This document shows, piece by piece, positions 7,437 to 12,863 of a stretch of 12,863 nt of DNA. The translations under genes were made by a program, and so were the position numbers. Position 1 is the stretch's first letter, and each line of letters begins with the position of its first letter. Source of the DNA: an uncultured Aeromonadales bacterium (GTDB lineage Bacteria > Pseudomonadota > Gammaproteobacteria > Enterobacterales > Succinivibrionaceae); the NCBI GenBank assembly GCA_902796095.1, contig CADBNP010000082.1:1-12863 (forward strand), written 5' to 3'. The notes beneath the pieces are model-generated. The model had not been told where the DNA came from and made no database searches. It saw only the letters and a program-made list of their open reading frames with translations.

Positions 7437-7458
7437 CCAACATTAAGATCATCTGCAA

Positions 7459-8037
7459 TCACCTGCCGCCGCTGTAGGTTGTGTCGGTCACCTCGTGCTC
7501 TGTCCTGTCGACAACATTGATTCTGGTCTCCGGGAATCGCTGGTTTAGTTTCCTGCACAATGCATCTTTTATGGTGATCCCGACAGATGCACATCCTACA
7601 CATCCGCCTTTAAACCTTACATGCAATTCTGATATGTCATCCAGATAATCAACAACCTCCACTGCACCGCCATGGGTTGCAATGCCAGGATTTACCTCGG
7701 TTGCAATAACAAATTCTATGCGTTTTATCAGAGGTATGGAAGGATCCAGTTTGTTAACTGAAATACTCGGAGCCTTCAGAGTAAACTCATCATCCTTTAC
7801 ATCAACCACAGCATCTGTAAGGTACGGATCTGACAGAGGATCTATGATTACCTTGAATCCTTCATACTCATAAACAAGATCAGCCAGATCATACATATTG
7901 CGAGGACAGAAAGACATACCGCATTCGGCCTTCAGTGTTCCAGGATGCTCGACAAAAATACGTATATTTGTATTTTGATCCTTATGAGACAGCAGCTGTC
8001 TGTATTTTTCCTGTGCTTTTTCTGTTATCAGTATCAT
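7459..8037 (-). CDS. nfuA: NfuA, iron-sulfur cluster carrier
   Basis: NfuA carries 4Fe-4S clusters to target enzymes, particularly under oxidative stress or iron limitation. The 192 residues (191 in E. coli) comprise a degenerate A-type domain (about 1-95, with AECGMSFCP keeping Cys39 and Cys44) and a C-terminal Nfu domain with NPGIATHGG and the cluster-binding GGCVGC motif (Cys146 and Cys149, one CxxC per subunit of a dimer). The ending RTEHEV matches the E. coli tail. The chosen start agrees with the E. coli N-terminus, but no Shine-Dalgarno stands at normal distance. Instead AGGAGT lies about 30 bases upstream, separated from the ATG by a hairpin. Transcription converges with the TIR gene and diverges from pckA. 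In E. coli it follows bioH-gntX; here bioH is about 4 kb away. Confidence 0.95.
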   Translation of the reverse strand: MILITEKAQEKYRQLLSHKDQNTNIRIFVEHPGTLKAECGMSFCPRNMYDLADLVYEYEGFKVIIDPLSDPYLTDAVVDVKDDEFTLKAPSISVNKLDPSIPLIKRIEFVIATEVNPGIATHGGAVEVVDYLDDISELHVRFKGGCVGCASVGITIKDALCRKLNQRFPETRINVVDRTEHEVTDTTYSGGR

Positions 8038-8048
8038 TTCACTACAAC

Positions 8049-8066
8049 GGCATCATAATCGATGCC
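8049..8066 (-). promoter_or_regulatory. Hairpin between Shine-Dalgarno and nfuA start
   Basis: GGCATC (minus strand, 8066-8061) pairs with GATGCC (8054-8049) over a six-base loop. The only strong Shine-Dalgarno, AGGAGT, is on the minus strand at 8073-8068, directly before the hairpin. The nfuA ATG begins 11 bases after it. Folding would bring the Shine-Dalgarno to about 12 bases from the ATG. The loop also contains ATGATG, which opens a four-codon frame (Met-Met-Pro-Leu) ending two codons before the nfuA start. Confidence 0.45.
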
Positions 8067-8289
8067 AACTCCTGTTTTCAGATGGATATATATATATAAA
8101 TCCGGCAATATCCCGATTCACAGCCATCCAGCCGCCCAGCAGCAGTAATCAGGCTAACTTCCGTATCAGTTTCCTCAAAGATAAAACAACACACAGAACA
8201 GATCAACTGAATTTCAGAACAATACCGCAAACTGTCTGAAAAAATTTAAATCAGTCGCCTGCACATTAGACTAAAATGCAAAAATCATA

Positions 8290-8308
8290 TACAATTAACC
8301 ATAGTTAA
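8290..8308 (+). promoter_or_regulatory. Candidate pckA -10 and overlapping inverted repeat
   Basis: TACAAT (8290-8295) matches the -10 consensus at five of six bases, but only a poor -35 (TTAGAC, 8266-8271, spacer 18) accompanies it. The inverted repeat TTAAC-CATA-GTTAA (8295-8308) starts on its last base and would cover the transcription start, a place suited to a repressor. Confidence 0.3.
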
Positions 8309-8340
8309 AAAATGATTTTTTTTGTTATGGAGATTAAACA

Positions 8341-9945
8341 ATGCCAAATTTAGGCCTTGAAAAATACGGTATTATCGGTGCCACTGAAATTATTTACAAC
8401 CCTTCCTATGAGCAGCTTTTCAAGGATGAAACAGATCCTTCACTGACTGGCTTTGACAAGGGTCAGGTTACCGAGATGGGTGCAGTCAATGTTATGACTG
8501 GCGTTTACACCGGACGTTCACCAAAGGACAAATTCTGGGTTAAGGACGATGTAACAAAGGATACAATCTGGTGGACTTCAGATGAATACAAGAACGACAA
8601 CAAGCCTGTATCTCCTGAGACATGGAATGAACTCGAAAAGATTGCAGGAAAAGAACTTTCAAACAAGAAATTATACGTTGTAGATGCATTCTGCGGTGCC
8701 AACCCAACTACCCGTCTCAAGATCCGCTTCGTTATGGAAGTGGCATGGCAGGCACACTTCGTTAAGAATATGTTCATCCGTCCTACTGCAGAAGAACTTG
8801 CAAACTTCGGCGAGCCTGATTTCGTTGTTCTGAATGCATCAAAGGCCAAGGTAGAAAACTACAAGGAACTCGGTCTTAATTCAGAAACTGCCGTTGTATT
8901 CAACCTTACAAAGAAGGTTCAGATCATCATCAATACATGGTACGGCGGTGAGATGAAGAAGGGTATGTTCTCCTACATGAACTATCTTCTCCCTCTCAAG
9001 GGTATGGCTGCTATGCACTGCTCTGCAAACACCAATGAGAAAGATGAAACCGCTATTTTCTTCGGTCTGTCCGGAACTGGTAAAACAACTCTTTCAACGG
9101 ATCCAAAGCGTATGCTTATCGGTGATGATGAGCACGGCTGGGATGATGACGGCGTATTCAACTTCGAAGGCGGTTGCTATGCAAAGGTAATCAACCTTTC
9201 CAAGGAAAACGAGCCTGATATCTGGAATGCTATCAAGCGTGATGCTCTTCTTGAGAATGTAACTGTTGATCAGGACGGCAAGATTGATTTTGCAGACAAG
9301 TCTGTTACAGAAAACACCCGTGTTTCATATCCAATCTACCACATTGACAACATTGTTAAGCCAGTTTCAAAGGCTGGTCCTGCCCGCAAGGTTATCTTCC
9401 TTTCAGCAGACGCTTTCGGTGTGCTCCCACCAGTGTCAATCCTTACTCCGGAACAGACTCAGTACTACTTCCTCTCCGGCTTTACTGCTAAACTGGCCGG
9501 TACCGAGCGCGGCATCACTGAGCCAACTCCAACCTTCTCCGCCTGCTTTGGTGCGGCATTCCTTTCTCTTCACCCAACCAAATACGGTGAAGAACTGGTT
9601 AAGAAGATGAAGAAATCCGGTGCAACTGCTTACCTGGTAAACACTGGCTGGAACGGAACCGGCAAGCGTATATCAATCAAGGATACCCGCGGTATCATTG
9701 ATGCAATCCTTGACGGCTCTATCGACAAGGCTGAGACCAAGCAGATCCCTCTGTTCAACTTCACTGTTCCAACAGCACTTCCTGGTGTTGATCCTGCAAT
9801 TCTTGATCCGCGCGATACATACAGTGACAAGTCACAGTGGGAAGAAAAAGCCAAGGATCTGGCAGATCGCTTTATCAAGAACTTCAAGAAGTTCGAAGGC
9901 AACGATCTTGGCAAGTCTCTCGCAGCTGCTGGTCCAAAGCTGTAA
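8341..9945 (+). CDS. pckA: ATP-dependent PEP carboxykinase
   Basis: PckA interconverts oxaloacetate plus ATP with phosphoenolpyruvate, CO2 and ADP. In E. coli it serves gluconeogenesis; in succinate-forming rumen bacteria it runs mainly as a CO2-fixing, ATP-yielding step toward succinate, which is likely here. The 534 residues compare with 540 in E. coli. Visible sites are TGRSPKDK (Arg59, substrate), YGGEMKKG (Lys207), His226 in MHCSAN, the P-loop GLSGTGKTT (242-250), kinase-2 LIGDDEHGW (259-267, metal ligand Asp263), and the long FLSADAFGVLPP and GTERGITEPTP blocks. Much of the protein matches the Anaerobiospirillum succiniciproducens enzyme as I recall it. GGAG (8329-8332) lies eight bases before the ATG. 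The frequent AAG lysine codons differ from the neighbours and fit high expression. A strong terminator follows. Confidence 0.98.
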   Translation: MPNLGLEKYGIIGATEIIYNPSYEQLFKDETDPSLTGFDKGQVTEMGAVNVMTGVYTGRSPKDKFWVKDDVTKDTIWWTSDEYKNDNKPVSPETWNELEKIAGKELSNKKLYVVDAFCGANPTTRLKIRFVMEVAWQAHFVKNMFIRPTAEELANFGEPDFVVLNASKAKVENYKELGLNSETAVVFNLTKKVQIIINTWYGGEMKKGMFSYMNYLLPLKGMAAMHCSANTNEKDETAIFFGLSGTGKTTLSTDPKRMLIGDDEHGWDDDGVFNFEGGCYAKVINLSKENEPDIWNAIKRDALLENVTVDQDGKIDFADKSVTENTRVSYPIYHIDNIVKPVSKAGPARKVIFLSADAFGVLPPVSILTPEQTQYYFLSGFTAKLAGTERGITEPTPTFSACFGAAFLSLHPTKYGEELVKKMKKSGATAYLVNTGWNGTGKRISIKDTRGIIDAILDGSIDKAETKQIPLFNFTVPTALPGVDPAILDPRDTYSDKSQWEEKAKDLADRFIKNFKKFEGNDLGKSLAAAGPKL

Positions 9946-9983
9946 CTTACCAGTCTTAAATAACTTATAAGAATTTTGAAATG

Positions 9984-10010
9984 AAGCTCCATATAAATAT
10001 GGGGCTTTTT
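9984..10010 (+). terminator. Intrinsic terminator of pckA
   Basis: AAGCTCCATA (9984-9993) pairs with TATGGGGCTT (9998-10007), one pair being T-G, over a TAAA loop, and the T run continues to 10010. It ends 21 bases before the greB start, so greB depends on read-through or on a promoter in the short gap (TATAAG at 9966-9971 is a possible -10). Confidence 0.88.
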
Positions 10011-10031
10011 ATATATGAAGGTGAAGGAATT

Positions 10032-10553
10032 ATGGCTACAATGATTATTACCCGTGAGGGTTACAATAAACTAAAAGAAGAATTCAATTATCTATGGACA
10101 AAACTGCGTCCGGAAATTACAGAAAAGGTTTCCTGGGCCGCCAGTCTGGGAGACAGATCTGAAAATGCGGATTATCAGTACAACAAAAGATATCTGCGAC
10201 AGATTGACAACCGCATACATCACCTTGCCATGGTATTCGACAAATCCAAGGTTGTTGATTACAATCCGCAACAGGACGGAACCATTTATTTCGGTGCCTT
10301 TGTGGAAATTGAAAACGATGAAGGAGTGATTAAGACACTGAGAATTGTAGGTTCTGAAGAAATTTACGGCCGGACAGACTATATTTCAATTGACAGTCCC
10401 CTGGCAAGAGCTCTTCTTCACCATCAGGTGGATGACGAAGTTAAAGTCCATGCACCCCAGGGAGTGCTTACCTGGTACGTAAACAGGATCTCATATAAAA
10501 AGGAAGACTGGTACAGGGAAGAAATAACAAGCAACGAAATCACAAGACTATAA
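10032..10553 (+). CDS. greB: GreB transcript cleavage factor
   Basis: GreB enters the secondary channel of RNA polymerase and helps the active site cleave backtracked transcripts, freeing long-arrested complexes. From the ATG at 10032 the protein has 173 residues against 158 in E. coli, with about 13 extra C-terminal residues. With this start the catalytic acidic pair at the coiled-coil tip falls at Asp41 and Glu44 (SLGDRSENADY), exactly as in E. coli, which supports the choice. AAGGTGA (10018-10024) gives a normal spacing of seven bases. An open frame runs 17 codons further upstream to 9981, but that ATG lies inside the pckA terminator region. GreB-type features include WAASLGDRSENADYQYNK, the VDYNPQQDG linker and the FKBP-like domain ending with DYISIDSPLARALL and a WYVN strand. 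Confidence 0.96.
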   Translation: MATMIITREGYNKLKEEFNYLWTKLRPEITEKVSWAASLGDRSENADYQYNKRYLRQIDNRIHHLAMVFDKSKVVDYNPQQDGTIYFGAFVEIENDEGVIKTLRIVGSEEIYGRTDYISIDSPLARALLHHQVDDEVKVHAPQGVLTWYVNRISYKKEDWYREEITSNEITRL

Positions 10554-10565
10554 CAGGTTTCAGAT

Positions 10566-10590
10566 AAAAGAAAGGCACCGCCGGGGTGCC
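10566..10590 (-). terminator. Terminator of metalloprotease operon
   Basis: On the minus strand GGCACC and GGTGCC (plus-strand 10574-10579 and 10585-10590) form a GC-rich six-base stem over a five-base loop, followed by TTTCTTTTA. It lies 25 bases beyond the stop of the minus-strand gene. On the plus strand the same stem lies just after greB but has no T tract, so it probably ends the leftward operon chiefly. Confidence 0.75.
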
Positions 10591-10615
10591 AGTACGATCG
10601 AGGGTAAAAAACGTT

Positions 10616-11497
10616 CTATGCATAAGCCTGAACTGAAGTTCTGAACGGACTCCATGAGGAATTATATCTGTTGGAAATTGCCATATTACGCCTCTGCATC
10701 TTGCTGGAAAGTTCACTGCTCCCTGAAGATGCGTCTTTCACTTTCTTATCACTGATCTCTTCTGAGTCTTTTTTCGCAGGTTCTGTCTCATTACCTGAAG
10801 ATTTTTCCCTGCTGATCTCCATTTCAGCTTCATGCTGCTTGGATTTAGCCTCGGCTGCAACCTTGCGATCCTGTGAAGACGGCTCTGCCGGAGCAAGTGC
10901 AGCAGCATAAACCTGCTTCATCTTGGCTATGGTCTTCTCCGGGGTAGATTCCTCAGAAATGGAAATATCTACCTTTCCGTCAACAATATATTCACGACCG
11001 TCAGGTCCTGTCTCCTTGGTATACGACGGCTGAGAGGCATACTGCCCTCCGGCAGCCTTATGCTGCTGCTCATGAACTCTGACTTCCTTATCTCTGGCCT
11101 TCAGTTCATCAACCTTGGCCTTCTCTTCGTCAGTTAACTCTTCTCCGGTGATCTTTTTGGACTCGGTGCCAACCTTGTCAGAACCTTCCTTTTCATCAGA
11201 ATCGGAAGAGGAATCCCCGGATTCACTGTTCTCATGATGTCCGCTGCGGGATCGCACTATTGATGAATAAGTAACATCCTCTACATCAGAATCCTGTCCT
11301 GAATCATGACCGTGATATTTTGTCTCAGAAGATTTTTCCCGTTCTCTCTGTGAACCGACTTCATTTTCGTTGGAGGATGTAAAAGTCTGGGCAGTTGCAG
11401 GCACAACCTGGCGAACAGCCGCATCATGCTGAGCTGACTCTGTAGGCACATTAAGATTAAGTGCCGGAATGTTAGGATACGAAGCAACTATATTCAT
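10616..11497 (-). CDS. SprA-type putative metalloprotease (HEXXH)
   Basis: This 293-residue protein fits the SprA-related / putative metalloprotease CJM1_0395 family. The conserved part (about 115-215) has LTDEEKAKVDELKARDKEVR leading into VHEQQHKAAGG (HEXXH at His142-Glu143-His146), GPDGREYIVDGKVDIS, the PEKTIAKMKQV helix and ALAPAEPSSQDRKVAAEA. The remainder is low-complexity and charged: 40-118 is rich in Ser, Asp, Glu and His, and 216-265 is rich in Lys, Glu and Ser, so both parts are probably disordered. No signal peptide or membrane segment is visible. Its GAGGTG ribosome binding site overlaps the end of the rod-like gene upstream, from which it is separated by five bases, so the two are one operon. 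HEXXH suggests zinc hydrolysis; the third ligand and the substrate are unknown. No function has been established to my knowledge. Confidence 0.78.
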   Translation of the reverse strand: MNIVASYPNIPALNLNVPTESAQHDAAVRQVVPATAQTFTSSNENEVGSQREREKSSETKYHGHDSGQDSDVEDVTYSSIVRSRSGHHENSESGDSSSDSDEKEGSDKVGTESKKITGEELTDEEKAKVDELKARDKEVRVHEQQHKAAGGQYASQPSYTKETGPDGREYIVDGKVDISISEESTPEKTIAKMKQVYAAALAPAEPSSQDRKVAAEAKSKQHEAEMEISREKSSGNETEPAKKDSEEISDKKVKDASSGSSELSSKMQRRNMAISNRYNSSWSPFRTSVQAYA

Positions 11498-11502
11498 GGC
11501 AA

Positions 11503-11748
11503 CTACACCTCAATATCAATAATGCTTCCTATTGTTTTATCATAAACATCAAAAAGTTTTGCTCCAGCCTGTGCCTGAATCTCACCCTCTTTCAGCGATG
11601 TCAGATCCGAGGCTCCCAGATCTTTTTCAAGAGCAGAACCTGATGCGATATTTTCAGCCGCATTTTCAGTCGTTTTCATACCCCTGGATACGGCAGTATA
11701 CGCATTTGATAGCATGCCATAATTGTAACCGTTTCCCGAAATCTGCAT
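11503..11748 (-). CDS. Small flagellar-rod-like protein
   Basis: An 81-residue protein whose ends resemble flagellar axial proteins. Near the N-terminus YTAVSRGMKTTENAAENIAS recalls the rod/hook helix in which a NIAN-type motif is typical. The C-terminus, QAGAKLFDVYDKTIGSIIDI, recalls the ending of rod and hook proteins, which run along the lines of A-x-K-x(6)-D-x(2)-G-T-L-I-D. The long middle domain of a true FlgB, FlgC or FlgF is missing. TTAGGAGT stands about seven bases before the ATG. It is the first gene of a pair with the HEXXH protein. From memory, small proteins of this type accompany the same metalloprotease family in Pseudomonas and Shewanella relatives. No other flagellar gene is in the window. 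It could be a structural protein or an export-guided partner of the protease. Confidence 0.6.
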   Translation of the reverse strand: MQISGNGYNYGMLSNAYTAVSRGMKTTENAAENIASGSALEKDLGASDLTSLKEGEIQAQAGAKLFDVYDKTIGSIIDIEV

Positions 11749-11765
11749 AAACGACTCCTAATCAG

Positions 11766-11788
11766 ATACTGATCCTATTATTCAGTAT
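11766..11788. repeat. Inverted repeat upstream of rod-like gene
   Basis: ATACTGA (11766-11772) faces TCAGTAT (11782-11788) over nine bases, in the 90-base gap before the rod-like gene (minus strand). A second, smaller symmetric unit, ATCAG-ATA-CTGAT (11761-11773), overlaps its left arm. The position, about 20-40 bases upstream of the ATG, suits an operator. I could not define a -10/-35 pair or a flagellar sigma-28 promoter here. Confidence 0.35.
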
Positions 11789-11838
11789 TGATCATTTTGA
11801 AAAAAAAGCAAGAGAAATCGATTAAAATTCCGTCTGAA

Positions 11839-12648
11839 TCACACCCGCAATTCATTTACCAAATCAGCAAAACTCTGAAGCGTATCAGCAAAAAGCAGAG
11901 GCTTGGAAAGAAAAGGATTATGAGATGTTCTGGGGAATATCTCTGCTCTGGCTCTCGAAACTGTATTCCAGTATGCAGCGATCTCAGAAGAAACAATACG
12001 ATCAGAATCTCCGAAAATGTGCAGAGACGGCAAGTCAAGTTTCCTGCAGTCATCTCTTAAATCCAGCTGATTAAGCAGCTGAAGTCCGAACTGAAGTGCT
12101 TCATAAAGAGGCTTTGGCTTTGTTGCAAGAGCTGTTCTCAGACAGCGGATATCATGTCTTATGGACGGACTTCCCATAGCCTGAATGGCAAGGAAGTGGT
12201 CACACACCTCATCTTTGTTTTTAGGTTTGACAAGCCTGGTGAAAGCCCTGAGGATCCTGCTCTCAACTCCAGGCCATATCTGATCATGCTGATCTATTTC
12301 ACTGAGTTCCTCACAAAACCTTGGAGACGAACAGACCGTAATATATGAACTGATATCACTCCTGTATTTTAAAGCGTAATACATGGCTATCTGACCACCG
12401 AGAGACCATCCAAGTATGCAGGCACCTTTTGGAACAACATCATGAAGAAGAGTCACCATCTGATCAATTGTTTTAACCTGAGCTCCCGCATCCAGATTAT
12501 CGCCATATCCAGGGAGATCAATAAGATGAACCCTGAAATAAGGGGTCAGAAGGGGCAGAACCGAATCAAAAGCAACACTGCAGATCCCCCAGCCGTGAAG
12601 TAAAACAAGATCTGTTCCCGAACCAACTATTCTGGTATTCAATGCCAT
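11839..12648 (-). CDS. bioH: BioH, pimeloyl-ACP methyl ester esterase
   Basis: BioH removes the methyl group from pimeloyl-ACP methyl ester, ending the disguised fatty-acid route that supplies pimeloyl-ACP for biotin. The alpha/beta-hydrolase fold is clear: LVLLHGWG oxyanion region (14-21), HLIDLPGYG (41-49), the nucleophile elbow LGWSLGG with Ser82 (the same number as in E. coli), IFGDSDRIV with Asp216, and TSHNPF with His243. The start at 12648 gives 269 residues against 256 in E. coli and has AGGAG five bases before the ATG. The frame stays open for 59 more codons to 12825, but that segment has no ribosome binding site and no counterpart in BioH. The start of the metalloprotease pair lies 90 bases downstream, with no clear terminator between. 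The gntX gene, next to bioH in E. coli, is not visible. Confidence 0.9.
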   Translation of the reverse strand: MALNTRIVGSGTDLVLLHGWGICSVAFDSVLPLLTPYFRVHLIDLPGYGDNLDAGAQVKTIDQMVTLLHDVVPKGACILGWSLGGQIAMYYALKYRSDISSYITVCSSPRFCEELSEIDQHDQIWPGVESRILRAFTRLVKPKNKDEVCDHFLAIQAMGSPSIRHDIRCLRTALATKPKPLYEALQFGLQLLNQLDLRDDCRKLDLPSLHIFGDSDRIVSSEIAAYWNTVSRARAEIFPRTSHNPFLSKPLLFADTLQSFADLVNELRV

Positions 12649-12863
12649 AGATACTCCTGCAAGTCCTGTAATGAGAATAGTAGCACCATTTGGATAAAGT
12701 GAAGATCTTTTTTCTTTCAAAAAAGAGAAGCCGATATGATATTCAAAGATAAGCCTCGACAAAAGAATAAAGTCCGGAATCCGTTCTGATGATCTGCACA
12801 AAGCCACATTTTCCCATGTCCGCACGACTCAGATCAGACCACCGTTTATCCCTCCCCCCAAAA
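12649..12863. other. Region upstream of bioH to window end
   Basis: No gene is supported. An A/T inverted repeat, TCTTTTTT-CTTTC-AAAAAAGA (12706-12726), lies about 60 bases upstream of bioH. The window ends in a C run (12853-12859). The frame reading into bioH is open here but does not look coding. A divergent gntX start was looked for on the plus strand and not found. Confidence 0.45.

Larger units (their letters stand above)
8038..8340. other. Divergent nfuA/pckA regulatory gap
   Basis: No gene is seen in these 303 bases. From left to right they hold the nfuA leader hairpin, an alternating AT tract (8086-8097, continuing TAAA) that could form the melted part of an nfuA promoter, about 120 bases of mixed sequence, and the pckA promoter and leader. 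Near pckA stand TACAAT (8290-8295), a TTAAC-CATA-GTTAA inverted repeat (8295-8308) and a T run (8316-8323) close to the ribosome binding site. I could not assign a CRP, Cra or IscR site with confidence. Confidence 0.5.

Noticed and set aside
9981..10031. 17-codon N-terminal extension of GreB from the ATG at 9981
   Set aside because: It lies in the pckA terminator hairpin, and the start at 10032 places the catalytic acids at 41 and 44 as in E. coli with a proper Shine-Dalgarno.
11749..11838. Sigma-28 promoter for the rod-like gene
   Set aside because: No pair resembling TAAAGTTT and GCCGATAA at the right spacing could be found.
12649..12825. 59-codon N-terminal extension of BioH
   Set aside because: No BioH homologue I recall has it, and AGGAG stands five bases before the internal ATG at 12648. 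Ser82 then has the E. coli number.

Overview
The window reads as chromosome from a host-associated gammaproteobacterium, most probably Succinivibrionaceae (the Anaerobiospirillum / Succinivibrio group). The best marker is the ATP-dependent PEP carboxykinase at 8341-9945, which from memory closely resembles the Anaerobiospirillum succiniciproducens enzyme. The other core proteins (PmbA, GpmI, EnvC, NfuA, GreB, BioH) are gammaproteobacterial in type and have E. coli-like lengths. No database search was possible.

Layout. 1-393 shows no convincing gene. pmbA (394-1734) is a single gene ending at a good intrinsic terminator. A gene-poor stretch follows (1735-2256). gpmI-envC-panM-like (2257-5444) forms a tight plus-strand operon joining glycolysis, activation of septal murein hydrolases and probably pantothenate control. 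A stand-alone gene (5671-7242) encodes a TIR domain, a probable membrane segment and a DUF6273-type C-terminal domain; a perfect extended -10 promoter and several inverted repeats lie just upstream. It converges on nfuA (minus, 7459-8037) across a hairpin-rich gap. nfuA and pckA (8341-9945) diverge from a 303-bp regulatory gap. greB (10032-10553) follows the pckA terminator. On the minus strand come a probable SprA-type HEXXH metalloprotease (10616-11497), the small flagellar-rod-like protein that precedes it in the same operon (11503-11748), and bioH (11839-12648).

How the genes relate. pckA, greB, bioH and nfuA also lie in one region of the E. coli chromosome (about 76 min), so the right half looks like a rearranged version of an old neighbourhood. 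The accessory-looking parts are the TIR-DUF6273 gene and the metalloprotease/rod-like pair. The TIR gene is the strongest candidate for an undescribed system. It would place a TIR domain in the cytoplasm and a possible sensory domain outside the membrane, the reverse order of a Toll-like receptor. Its upstream repeat TTAAGCAA occurs three times, one copy inverted and one overlapping the ribosome binding site.

No transposase, integrase, CRISPR array, rRNA or complete tRNA was seen.
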